Source of the DNA: Leucobacter soli
GTDB taxonomy: Bacteria > Actinomycetota > Actinomycetes > Actinomycetales > Microbacteriaceae
DNA length: 64,000 nt
Direction: 5' to 3'
NCBI RefSeq assembly: GCF_910593785.1
Contig: NZ_CAJVAP010000005.1
Location: 1-64,000 of the forward strand
Under the pieces are notes generated by a model. That model had not been told where the DNA came from. It did not search any database and worked only from the letters and a program-made list of their open reading frames with translations. Numbering within the stretch: position 1 is the stretch's first letter; every line of letters begins with the position of its first letter. The position numbers and the translations under genes are program-made. This document shows positions 35,301 to 42,139 of this stretch, piece by piece.

Positions 35301-35952
35301 CGCTCTCGTCCGCGGCTCCGGGCTTACCGCGGAACAGGCCGAGAGCGCCGTCGAGTCCGATGCGTTCGGCCCGCTCGCGGCTGAACTCCGCCGTGCCGAA
35401 GCCAACCATCACAATGTCGATGCGCTCCTCCCGCGCCTCGTGGCCGCGCGCGGATTCGGCGACGCCGACGACATCGCCGCCGTTCTCCGCTACCGGGTCG
35501 AGCGGGCGACCGCGCGTCCCGCAGGCTCCGGCAGGACACGCAAGCCAGCGCGACTCATCGCCGGCCTCATCCCGCAGGCGCATGGCATCATCGACGCCGA
35601 GATGCGAGCAGCCCTTGACGAGCGAGAAGCGCTGATCGAGGCCCGTGCCGACGCCGTACTCGAAGCTGCGCTGACCGAGAGTGCACCGTGGACGAACGCC
35701 CTTGGAGCGCCTCCCGCCGACCGACGACGAGCCACAGCGTGGCGCAAGGCCGCACGCGTGATCGCCGCATACCGCGACCGCTACCGCGTCACCGACGACG
35801 CACCCCTCGGCACCCTGCCCGAGTCCGCCGCGCAGAAGATCGACGCCGCCCGAGCACGAACTGCCCTCGATCGAGTTCGTGGCTTCATCGCTGAGGTGAG
35901 CGAAGTACCGCAGCATTCACAGGGACGCTATGGCGCCGAGCGCTCACTCTGA
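32344..35952 (+). CDS. MobF-family conjugative relaxase-helicase (TraA-like)
   Basis: A 1202-residue protein starting MTVSMRVMSAGDGYKYLL after a GGAGGTG site. The relaxase domain (1 to about 300) has candidate catalytic tyrosines 37-38 (LTRYYMEVG), FDFTFSIPKSASVLWAVAD and the three-histidine motif GDPHLHTHVVIS. The RecD-like helicase part has Walker A VGPAGAGKTTAMNA, VIIDEASLAG (motif II) and the C-terminal VTAYRAQGVTTD, YVAMTRGR. The last 250 residues are a helical tail. It nicks oriT, stays bound to the 5' end and unwinds the strand for transfer. It is encoded about 17 kb from the channel genes, with defence cargo between. Confidence 0.92.
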   Translation: MTVSMRVMSAGDGYKYLLKTVAAADGNRPLSTPLTRYYMEVGTPPGRWVGAGVAALGKGEIQLGDRVSEHQLQLLMGTGHDPITDQPLGRSFPTYRSQAERIEARIADLEPTMTPGAKGEAVAQIVAEETARSTRRAVAGFDFTFSIPKSASVLWAVADAGVQALIAEAHHRAVAEVAAFMEREVAATRTGATAGDGAVAQVDVTGLIATAFDHFDSRAGDPHLHTHVVISNKAKTVLDGKWRSLDGRPMHAAVVALSELHEAVFADHMTRTFGLSWEAREMGRDRNPAWAITGVPEELVTEFSTRARHIDAEKNRLIDEYVAQHGRQPSNATILKLRAQATLATRPEKQVRSLADLTAEWRDRATKTLGRDATTWAREVTDNDKPLLLRADDVPLDVIGELGRSVVEVVGEKRSTWRRWNLMAEASRQTMGWRFATMQDREAIVAMTADAAELVSLRLTPPELAASPVVFRRPDGSSVFRPKSSTVFTSETQLAAEDRLLERAANLAGPTVPLATVETITRSPDADGRMLGDDQADALTRIAVSGRLLDVLVGPAGAGKTTAMNALRRAWEAEHGSGSVVGLAPSAVAAQVLADDLGIATENTAKWWQNHLLHGTTFEAGQLVIIDEASLAGTLSLDRITHLAQNAGAKVLLVGDYAQLQSVDAGGAFAMIARDRADTPELVDVHRFTHAWEKTASLELRQGRTQAIDTYLVHERITDGDGEAMTEAAYNAWRADRDAGLVSVMIAETHEDVTALNRRARADLILNKTLNPDREVELRDGTAAGVGDTIITRLNNRSLRTLAGRDWVRNGDIWTVTAVGDDGTITIARDYGTGTSIRDDGTIRAGRRARRFGGGIVLPAAYVAEHVDLGYAVTAYRAQGVTTDTAHVLVEPTSTRETFYVAMTRGRHSNHAYVTLDRADDHAQPHPGDDPHATARSVLYGILQHSAAELSAHETIVAEQEQWGSIAQLAAEYETIVAAAQHDRWAALVRGSGLTAEQAESAVESDAFGPLAAELRRAEANHHNVDALLPRLVAARGFGDADDIAAVLRYRVERATARPAGSGRTRKPARLIAGLIPQAHGIIDAEMRAALDEREALIEARADAVLEAALTESAPWTNALGAPPADRRRATAWRKAARVIAAYRDRYRVTDDAPLGTLPESAAQKIDAARARTALDRVRGFIAEVSEVPQHSQGRYGAERSL

Positions 35953-35971
35953 AGCGCGCCGACTGCCGTAG

Positions 35972-37276
35972 TCAACACGCATCCGGGAGAAGCACCTCTT
36001 CGATCACCCCTGCGCTTGCAGACGTACGTACACGAAGGGTAGGCACGTACCTTGCGCGGTGATCTTCACCAGTGATGGGATCGGAGTCATCCCACTCGTG
36101 GACGACCACGCGCAGGGTATTGGTGAGCCTCCCGATGAGCAGCGCAAGTGGGAACGGGCACCGTAGCAGGAGGTGCACCTCGGCGTTGGAGTTGTCGTTC
36201 GACAGGGCACGAATGTGCGCGGCAACGTCGGCGGCGATCAGGCCTGCATCAGAGGGGTCGAGTAGCGTGCCGCTCGCACTTGTGAGATGACGCCAAGCCG
36301 CGAGAAACGGTTCGTGGGCTTCGATGTACCGAACGAAGGCGGTGTCGCTGCGTTGCGGCAGGAGATCGACATAGACGGCTACGGAGGGCCGGCCGGCTGT
36401 GATCGCCGAAGGACTTCGCCCCTCTCCTGCGACTTGTACTTGTGGTTGGGCGATGAACCGCGCTTCACCATCGCTCGCCCAAGTGGCGCCCTGTTGGTCA
36501 ATCACGTCCATGTGTCCGATACGAGACGATGGCAGGGCAGCCCCGACTGCGAAGGCCACGGAGAGATGAGCCCCTCCAGCGACACGTAGGCGATGTGCCC
36601 CAGAACGGGTCACTGCATCGGGGAGGAGACCGATGGTGTCCTTGAGGTCTTGGAGTCCGCCGACGCTCGGAAGCCGCTCATGAACAGAGGGTCGGAGCCG
36701 GATGTCCAGTTCGTCGCCGGTCCGGTCATAGACCTGTGGCGTGTTTCGAGTCTGGAGGCTCAGATGGAACGTTTGGTCGGTTACCTCGATTCGCTCGCGA
36801 AGAGACGCGATTCGGTGCCAGACGAAACCACGGATCAATGCGAGCAGACCGTTGCGTTCAGCGGGCTGCTGATCTACACCGCTCAAGGTGCCGGGACGAA
36901 GTTCCAGAAGACGGTCGGGAGCGTTGTAATCTGTTCCGCCGTCTTCTGTCTTCACCGAGTTGGTGATGCCGAGTGCAAACACTTCGTGGTCGGCATGTAG
37001 GTCGAGGAGTTGGGGTGCTTCCAGCGTCTTCACGACTCTGCTGTTCACCACGTCTGGTGTCGTCACGAGAACGCCGCCGGAGATGCCGACCGCTATCGCT
37101 TGCTTGAGTCGCGCCTCGGTGTCGCCTGGGGGCAGATCGTCTCGGTCCCGCCAGACAGGGATGCCGGCGGCGCGGAAGAGCCAGGCGAGCTCCGCAGCAA
37201 CATCCGTGCCATCGTTCTGGCGGTACGAGATGAAGACAGGGTCTACGGGGTCAGGAGTGGCGGAACCGGATGTCAT
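35972..37276 (-). CDS. TIR-SAVED effector of CBASS
   Basis: A 434-residue protein. The N-terminal TIR domain (about 10-140) has DPVFISYRQNDG, GIPVWRDRDDLPPGD and a candidate catalytic glutamate at 86 (VVKTLEAPQLL). The C-terminal SAVED domain (about 190-430) has GAHRLRVAGGAHLSVAFAVG, PSVAVYVDL and NAEVHLLLRCPFPLALLIG. SAVED binds a cyclic nucleotide (cyclic tri-adenylate in a studied Microbacterium TIR-SAVED protein). The TIR domains then assemble and degrade NAD+, stopping growth of an infected cell. It is the last gene of the CBASS operon, overlapping the JAB gene by 4 bp. Confidence 0.88.
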   Translation of the reverse strand: MTSGSATPDPVDPVFISYRQNDGTDVAAELAWLFRAAGIPVWRDRDDLPPGDTEARLKQAIAVGISGGVLVTTPDVVNSRVVKTLEAPQLLDLHADHEVFALGITNSVKTEDGGTDYNAPDRLLELRPGTLSGVDQQPAERNGLLALIRGFVWHRIASLRERIEVTDQTFHLSLQTRNTPQVYDRTGDELDIRLRPSVHERLPSVGGLQDLKDTIGLLPDAVTRSGAHRLRVAGGAHLSVAFAVGAALPSSRIGHMDVIDQQGATWASDGEARFIAQPQVQVAGEGRSPSAITAGRPSVAVYVDLLPQRSDTAFVRYIEAHEPFLAAWRHLTSASGTLLDPSDAGLIAADVAAHIRALSNDNSNAEVHLLLRCPFPLALLIGRLTNTLRVVVHEWDDSDPITGEDHRARYVPTLRVRTSASAGVIEEVLLPDAC

Positions 37277-37830
37277 GGCATCTCCTTGTGTTCTTCAGCG
37301 ATGAAGGCGGCGTGCCTCACCGCGTCATTGGCGTCTGCGCTGTTTCCAGCAGGCGCGATAGGCAGCCTCGTGGGTATCACTGGCCAGATTCGGTCCCGTT
37401 CTATCAGCCAGGTTGCAACGACCACTCGTGCCGATGAATCGAACCCGGCGATGATTGCGATGAAGTGGTCGAATCCCAATTCGGGATCGTTCAGATGGCG
37501 CATGTACGAGTGGAGATCGATCTCGCTCGGGGAGAGTCCTCCGGTTGGGTGGGTATGCCATTCGCCTATCCACTGGCTACTGTCCTCCAGCCAGGCGGAG
37601 TCCGCAAGATGCCGAGCATGGTCGAGGTCTCGCATAAAGCTGCGTTCGCCGTGGGTGGCGTTGGGCCCAGGTCCGCCAGCGTGCCTGATATCAATCCCAT
37701 CGCGGCCGTCGACTCCGAGCAGGATTCCGCCCGTTTCGAGTCCATCGGTGGATCGCGAAGCTTCGCGCGCAATCGAGCTGAGCGCGACGTCGGTGATCGT
37801 CACCGGGGGCACCTTTCCTCGACCTGTCAT
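37273..37830 (-). CDS. cap3: JAB/JAMM isopeptidase of type II CBASS (Cap3-like)
   Basis: A 185-residue protein starting at an ATG that overlaps the E1 stop by 4 bp (an upstream ATG at 37881 is less likely). The JAMM zinc site is complete: E32 (LETGGILLG), H92 and H94 in EWHTHP, and D105, giving HxHx10D. Cap3 proteins remove the CD-NTase from its conjugates and so tune the system. The 4-bp overlaps at both ends show tight coupling within the operon. Confidence 0.9.
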   Translation of the reverse strand: MTGRGKVPPVTITDVALSSIAREASRSTDGLETGGILLGVDGRDGIDIRHAGGPGPNATHGERSFMRDLDHARHLADSAWLEDSSQWIGEWHTHPTGGLSPSEIDLHSYMRHLNDPELGFDHFIAIIAGFDSSARVVVATWLIERDRIWPVIPTRLPIAPAGNSADANDAVRHAAFIAEEHKEMP

Positions 37831-39125
37831 CCTGGCGAACAGGTGGGGCACGATGTGCGGGGTCTGGGGATGGACGACCACCGAACATCGCCGGCTTGGC
37901 TGAGGTTGAAGGGAGCTGCCAGGTCACCTGCTGGTTGGAGACCGATGATGGCGTGTTCGCCGGGAACCTGCTGGGTGTGGTCGCCGTGAAGCGATTCCAG
38001 CAGCGTCGCGACGGCTACTTTTGCGGCGAACGTGCCGATGTATCGGAGATCAGGCGGCACAGCCGTCATCGGCTGATGGACGCGTCCGGTGCCGTACTCC
38101 AACTCCTGATCGGCCTCAGCGTCCATCGCCCCTTGATCTGCAAGCTGCTGCCGTAGACAGAGGAGACATCCGAAGCGGGACGTAGGACGTAGCCTGATGA
38201 CTTCTCCGATCGAGCCACTGTCGAGCACACACGCCAAAACCGCCGCCTTCTGTGCGCGCCTGGACAGGTGGCTGACGACGCGCCTGGGAGCAATGCCGTC
38301 GGCGGCACAGAGCACCAGATCGACGCTATTGACGATGGGCCGGATATGGTGGGCCTCGGCAACCACGTCACGTCTGTGAGCTACCACGGTCTGCTGCGGC
38401 CAGTGTCGGGCGAGGTGATCCTTCATGGCCGCTACCTTGAATCGCCCGACGCTTTCGGCTCCGAGAGCGTGGCGGAGCATGTTGTGCCAGAGGAATCGGT
38501 CCGGGTCGACGAGTTCCACACGTCCGACTCCGTACCCCGCGAGGGCCTCTGCTGCGGCGCTCCCGATGCTGCCGCAGCCCACAACCATGACGCTATTGGT
38601 GGCGAGTTGCTCGATCGGCCACTTGCCGGCCAATTGCGCCAGGCCAACAACTTCTGGCTCGATCTCGATAGGGAGCGGTTCCACACCGTCGCGTCGGACA
38701 GCCCATCCCGCAAACTCCGAAGCCCCGGCCTCTACCAGCTCCGGTGGAAGGTCGGGGTCGTGGGTGACAACCACGCCAAGGTTGTTGCCGGGGTCGGCGA
38801 CGCCTGGCACCAGCTCCCTGAAATCCTTGAACCCGATAGAGACATCGGGGCGTCTGGACAAGAAAAGATGGTGAAGATGAGCGTCGTTAGGTGCCACTCT
38901 GATCCACTGAGCTGCATGGTGGGGGTCGCCCGAGCGAAGCGCGGCGTACTCGCGGGGGACTTCGGCTGGGAGACGGATGTCTTTGCCGGTTTCCACGGCC
39001 TGGACGACGTACATATCGTCTGCGGGAGCACGGCGGAGCACCAGTGATCCGCGCGAAAGGTCGGAGCCTGCGATCTTAGTGACCGCGTCTCTGGGCATCA
39101 CGATGTAGGGATTACGGGGAGGCAT
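37827..39125 (-). CDS. E1-like ThiF-family enzyme of CBASS (E1 part of Cap2)
   Basis: A 432-residue protein starting MPPRNPYIVMP after a GGGAG site. About 160 N-terminal residues have no clear domain. The adenylation domain follows, with VMVVGCGSIGSAAAEAL, GRVELVDPDRF and LVLCAADGIAPRR, and cysteines in FGCLLCLRQQL as candidates for the catalytic thiol. The C-terminal PRPTSCPTC-like cysteine pair may bind zinc. In well-known type II CBASS the E1 and E2 parts are fused in Cap2; here E2 is a separate protein encoded just upstream with a 14-bp overlap. It activates the C-terminus of the CD-NTase for conjugation. Confidence 0.85.
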   Translation of the reverse strand: MPPRNPYIVMPRDAVTKIAGSDLSRGSLVLRRAPADDMYVVQAVETGKDIRLPAEVPREYAALRSGDPHHAAQWIRVAPNDAHLHHLFLSRRPDVSIGFKDFRELVPGVADPGNNLGVVVTHDPDLPPELVEAGASEFAGWAVRRDGVEPLPIEIEPEVVGLAQLAGKWPIEQLATNSVMVVGCGSIGSAAAEALAGYGVGRVELVDPDRFLWHNMLRHALGAESVGRFKVAAMKDHLARHWPQQTVVAHRRDVVAEAHHIRPIVNSVDLVLCAADGIAPRRVVSHLSRRAQKAAVLACVLDSGSIGEVIRLRPTSRFGCLLCLRQQLADQGAMDAEADQELEYGTGRVHQPMTAVPPDLRYIGTFAAKVAVATLLESLHGDHTQQVPGEHAIIGLQPAGDLAAPFNLSQAGDVRWSSIPRPRTSCPTCSPG

Positions 39126-39726
39126 CCGCGTCTCCCACATCGTTCGGGTCTGGTGTTGCAGCTGCTTGCTGAATCGCTTGGTCAATCAGGTGGTCGTGCG
39201 ATGGGTCAGAGACGATGCCATTGACCGACATCTCATCAATGAGCCCGGCCTTCATGAGGGCGTACTCGATCCGCCACCCCGATGCTTTCGCCAGAAGCTC
39301 GGTGAGACTGGCCTCAGGCTGCCAGCCGCCATCGCTCTGGAGCAGGCAGAGTGATCCTCCTGGAGCTACATGCCATGCGGACTGTGTCTGTTCCCAGACC
39401 GACGGCTTCGGATCGAGGGAGTAGATGGTCGGCGGAACCATCGGGTGCGCTGCGGAGTAGGCGACGAGCACCCGCAGTTCCTGGTCCCCGAGCAGCGCAT
39501 CGAGAGCTTCGGGCTTCGGCCTCTCGAAAGGCCAGCGGGGGAGGACGCCGATCCATCCGCCGTGCGGCAAGCCGTCGTCTGCGGGGCTCTGGAATTCGAG
39601 TAACGGCGCGAATGCCTGGACCTCAATTTGGTCGCGCGCCAGTCGCGCAGGTTCACACTCAGTCCAGAGCACGGGGCTGAGCGCCGTGGTGCCCGCGTCG
39701 TGATCCGGTCCTGTTGCGCGAGTCAT
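39112..39726 (-). CDS. E2-like conjugating enzyme of CBASS
   Basis: A 204-residue protein with an E2-like core: GGWIGVLPRWPF, VAYSAAHPMVPPTIYSLDP (beta strands with the HP motif near residue 94), and the likely catalytic cysteine 127 in GGSLCLLQSDGGW. A helical C-terminal part follows. It should take the CD-NTase from E1 and pass it to a target, which primes the cyclase. It overlaps the CD-NTase gene by 4 bp and the E1 gene by 14 bp. Confidence 0.82.
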   Translation of the reverse strand: MTRATGPDHDAGTTALSPVLWTECEPARLARDQIEVQAFAPLLEFQSPADDGLPHGGWIGVLPRWPFERPKPEALDALLGDQELRVLVAYSAAHPMVPPTIYSLDPKPSVWEQTQSAWHVAPGGSLCLLQSDGGWQPEASLTELLAKASGWRIEYALMKAGLIDEMSVNGIVSDPSHDHLIDQAIQQAAATPDPNDVGDADASP

Positions 39727-40688
39727 CCCTGCGGAGTGTCCTTCACCGGCCGGGGCGCCGCGGGCACGACCGCAGGCGCCGGGTTGCCAGTGGAGGCGGG
39801 AGGCTTCGGGAAGTCGTCGCCAAAGACCTCGCCCCAGTGCTTGATCGCGGCGGCAGTGTCGTTGTTCACCTGCGCCCGGAAGGCCCTGATGGCGTTGTCT
39901 CGTGCGGATCGAAGGGAATCGACGAACTCGTCATAGTCGATGTCAGGCTGAATCGGTCCGCAGAGCCCAGCAGGATCGGCGACTTCGTTCCCACCCTCGA
40001 TGTGGTAGCAGGCACTGACGAAGAACTGCTTGATCGCAGCGGGCTGGTTGACGTCCGTCGGCAGGAAGTCGAGCGCGAGGACCTCCATGACGAGAGACTT
40101 GATCTTGGTGTCTTGCTCGGCAGCCCACCACTTGAGCATCCGAACAGTGCCGGCGAACTTGTTCCACTGCGCGTGCCGATCCGCCACTTCGGCGATCAGG
40201 AACTCTGGGTCGCAAGCGACCCAGTCTTCCGAGAGTGCTTCCGGAATAAGGAGCCGCCCATCGCGGCGAAGCGCAGGCATGGCATCAACCGTGAACGCGT
40301 CAGGATCGTCGGGGTCATCCAGGAAGCACTTGACGGCATGGTTGCGCCACCGGGCCACCCGGACGGCGTGGTCGTAGGTGCCGTTCGTCGCCCCGAGCAG
40401 CGCGTTGACACGCCCGCGCGTGTAATCGAGAGCATCCGCGGCGGAACCTCCCGGAGTTCCCCACTCAGGATGCTCCTCCTGATCGAAGACGACGATCACA
40501 TCGACGTCATGGATCGGGTCCTTGTGTGTCCCTCGCGCGAGCGATCCGGACGCGATGACTTCCTTCACGTCGACCTCGGCCCCGAAGGCATCCTTGAAGA
40601 GATCACGTCGAGTGCGGGCTTCGCGGACGTGCGCGATGTCGGCGTTCACGACGTCCTGGAAGGTCTTGAAGGCGTCAGTCACGCTCAT
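39723..40688 (-). CDS. CD-NTase (cGAS/DncV-like nucleotidyltransferase) of CBASS
   Basis: A 321-residue protein starting MSVTDAFKTFQDV after AGGAGA. The polymerase-beta-type active site is seen in ASGSLARGTHKDPIHDVDVIV, with aspartates 61 and 63, and the third carboxylate D135 in TVDAMPALRRDG. It makes a cyclic oligonucleotide when phage is sensed. The C-terminus is a flexible proline/alanine-rich tail ending KDTPQG; a free terminal glycine fits conjugation by the E1/E2 pair encoded next. First gene of the five-gene CBASS operon. Confidence 0.9.
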   Translation of the reverse strand: MSVTDAFKTFQDVVNADIAHVREARTRRDLFKDAFGAEVDVKEVIASGSLARGTHKDPIHDVDVIVVFDQEEHPEWGTPGGSAADALDYTRGRVNALLGATNGTYDHAVRVARWRNHAVKCFLDDPDDPDAFTVDAMPALRRDGRLLIPEALSEDWVACDPEFLIAEVADRHAQWNKFAGTVRMLKWWAAEQDTKIKSLVMEVLALDFLPTDVNQPAAIKQFFVSACYHIEGGNEVADPAGLCGPIQPDIDYDEFVDSLRSARDNAIRAFRAQVNNDTAAAIKHWGEVFGDDFPKPPASTGNPAPAVVPAAPRPVKDTPQG

Positions 40689-40780
40689 AGTCGTTCTCCT
40701 GATTGGTTCGTCTGGTCGATCACCGTAGCCACTGCCACCGACATTGCTATTGCTGTGCGGTGCGGAGCGCGGCACGGTGC

Positions 40781-40900
40781 CTACTTCTTCTTGCTGCCCC
40801 TGCCGGTGCTCTCGTTAGTCGTGGTCTTCGGGTGACGCTTCACCGTGGACTGCTTCACGAACCGGCCCGTGACCGCGCTGCGTCCTCGCTTGCCTGCCAT
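40781..40900 (-). CDS. Short basic protein upstream of CBASS
   Basis: A 39-residue lysine/arginine-rich protein (MAGKRGRSAVTGRFVKQ, ending GRGSKKK) with a strong AGAGGAGGTGAGG ribosome site 5 bases before the ATG. The pattern KRGRSAxTGRFV is seen in small actinobacterial proteins of unknown role, sometimes near CD-NTase genes. It lies 92 bp before the CD-NTase gene in the same direction and may be part of the CBASS transcript. The very high charge suggests nucleic-acid or ribosome contact, but nothing is proven. Confidence 0.7.
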   Translation of the reverse strand: MAGKRGRSAVTGRFVKQSTVKRHPKTTTNESTGRGSKKK

Positions 40901-40963
40901 GTTCCTCACCTCCTCTGTAGTTCGCGCTCGATGGCGTGCCTCCAGGTTGGAGCACGTCACGAC

Positions 40964-41017
40964 TGTATCAGCAAAGCGGCATCAGTCTCGTTGAGACACG
41001 CAGTGTCGTATCAGCAA
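40964..41017. promoter_or_regulatory. Candidate operators between CBASS and its HTH regulator
   Basis: GTATCAGCAA occurs twice as a direct repeat, at 40965-40974 and 41008-41017, flanking an inverted repeat GTCTC-GTT-GAGAC at 40985-40997. They lie in the 190-bp gap between the leftward small-protein/CBASS unit and the rightward HTH gene, where one repressor could control both directions. Confidence 0.5.
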
Positions 41018-41090
41018 CGAGTCAACGACGCGCTAGGCTTGCGCTCATGGAACGGAGACGGACAGAGGCGACTAACACGGCGAGTCCAGC

Positions 41091-41591
41091 ATGACAGGGA
41101 CCTCCGACACCGCCCCGGGCATGGAGCGACTCGACCTAACACAACTAGGTGCGATGCTCCGCGAACGTCGGGGGAAGCTGTCGCTTCGTCAAGCGGCTGC
41201 CGAGGCTGGCGTCAGCTTTAGCACCTTCACTCGCATCGAGGCAGGTGCTCAGCCCGACCTGACCTCGTTCACCCTTCTGTGCGCGTGGCTCGGCTTGTCG
41301 CCCGGGCAGTTCTTCATGCCGACGGCGTTGCGCGAGGTGGCGCCAATCGATGAGGCGATCGCGCATCTTGCTTCCGATCCGCGCCTTGAACCGGATGCTG
41401 CATCCAAGATCGCAGAGATGCTGCGCAGCATGTACGACGTCCTGGCCAAGGCGCCGGCTCAGCGCCAGGTGGTTGCTTGCCACCTCCGCGCCGCTTCGAT
41501 GCTCCGGCCCGGGGTGCCCGAACGGCTCAACTCGCTCTTGGGTGAGATGCACAGCAAGTTGGCCGCGCGCGTTTCGGCTGGGGAGCTGTGA
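41091..41591 (+). CDS. HTH (XRE) repressor, CapH-like
   Basis: A 166-residue protein. The HTH domain (about 15-72) reads LGAMLRERRGKLSLRQAAAEAGVSFSTFTRIEAGA and LLCAWLGLSPGQFF. The C-terminal half is helical (ASKIAEMLRSMYDVLAKAP), possibly for dimerisation. It is divergent from the CBASS unit and overlaps an ImmA-type gene by 4 bp. This HTH/metallopeptidase layout next to CBASS is the CapH/CapP regulator layout; the family assignment is by context. Confidence 0.8.
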   Translation: MTGTSDTAPGMERLDLTQLGAMLRERRGKLSLRQAAAEAGVSFSTFTRIEAGAQPDLTSFTLLCAWLGLSPGQFFMPTALREVAPIDEAIAHLASDPRLEPDAASKIAEMLRSMYDVLAKAPAQRQVVACHLRAASMLRPGVPERLNSLLGEMHSKLAARVSAGEL

Positions 41592-42139
41592 CGCTACGTC
41601 GCGGGTTCAAGGCAGAGGCCGAACGTGAGGCCGCGCGGGTTCGGAAGGAACTTGGACTCGCCTCGCACGATCGCCTTGATCCGCGCGATCTCGCCAAACA
41701 CCTGAATGTGTCGATCGTTGATGCCGCAGACTTGGTGGACGTCCGCGAGCTCGAAGAGTTGGAACGACTGCAAGCGTTCGCCTTCTCCGCCGCGACCTTC
41801 GAGATCGAGGATCGCCGGATCGTTGTCGTTAGCCCGCTCCGGACTCCGGGTCGGCAGAACAGCGATATTGCGCACGAACTGGCGCACATCATGCTGAAAC
41901 ACGACCTTGCTGAGATTCGTGAACTCAACGGGATGCCCTTCCGGACCTGCAAACCAGAGGAAGAGGAGGAGGCCACGGCCTTCGGGGGCACACTTCTTCT
42001 CCCGCGCCCACTGCTTCTCAGTGCAGCGCGTCGACGAACGCCCGTTGACCAAATTGCCGGCCAGTACGACGTGACGGTCGAGATGGCGCGCTTCCGTTAC
42101 AACACCACCGGTGTCGCCAAGCAGGCTGTGTCCCGATAG
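41588..42139 (+). CDS. ImmA/IrrE-type metallopeptidase, CapP-like
   Basis: A 183-residue protein starting at a GTG that overlaps the HTH stop. The zinc motif is HELAH (NSDIAHELAHIMLKHDL, near residue 97), and EEEATAFGGTLLLPRPLL gives the third ligand, as in ImmA and CapP. Known CapP proteins are activated by single-stranded DNA and cleave CapH, which switches on CBASS. The last 43 bp overlap the 3' end of the convergent dprA-like gene. Confidence 0.85.
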   Translation: MTLRRGFKAEAEREAARVRKELGLASHDRLDPRDLAKHLNVSIVDAADLVDVRELEELERLQAFAFSAATFEIEDRRIVVVSPLRTPGRQNSDIAHELAHIMLKHDLAEIRELNGMPFRTCKPEEEEEATAFGGTLLLPRPLLLSAARRRTPVDQIAGQYDVTVEMARFRYNTTGVAKQAVSR

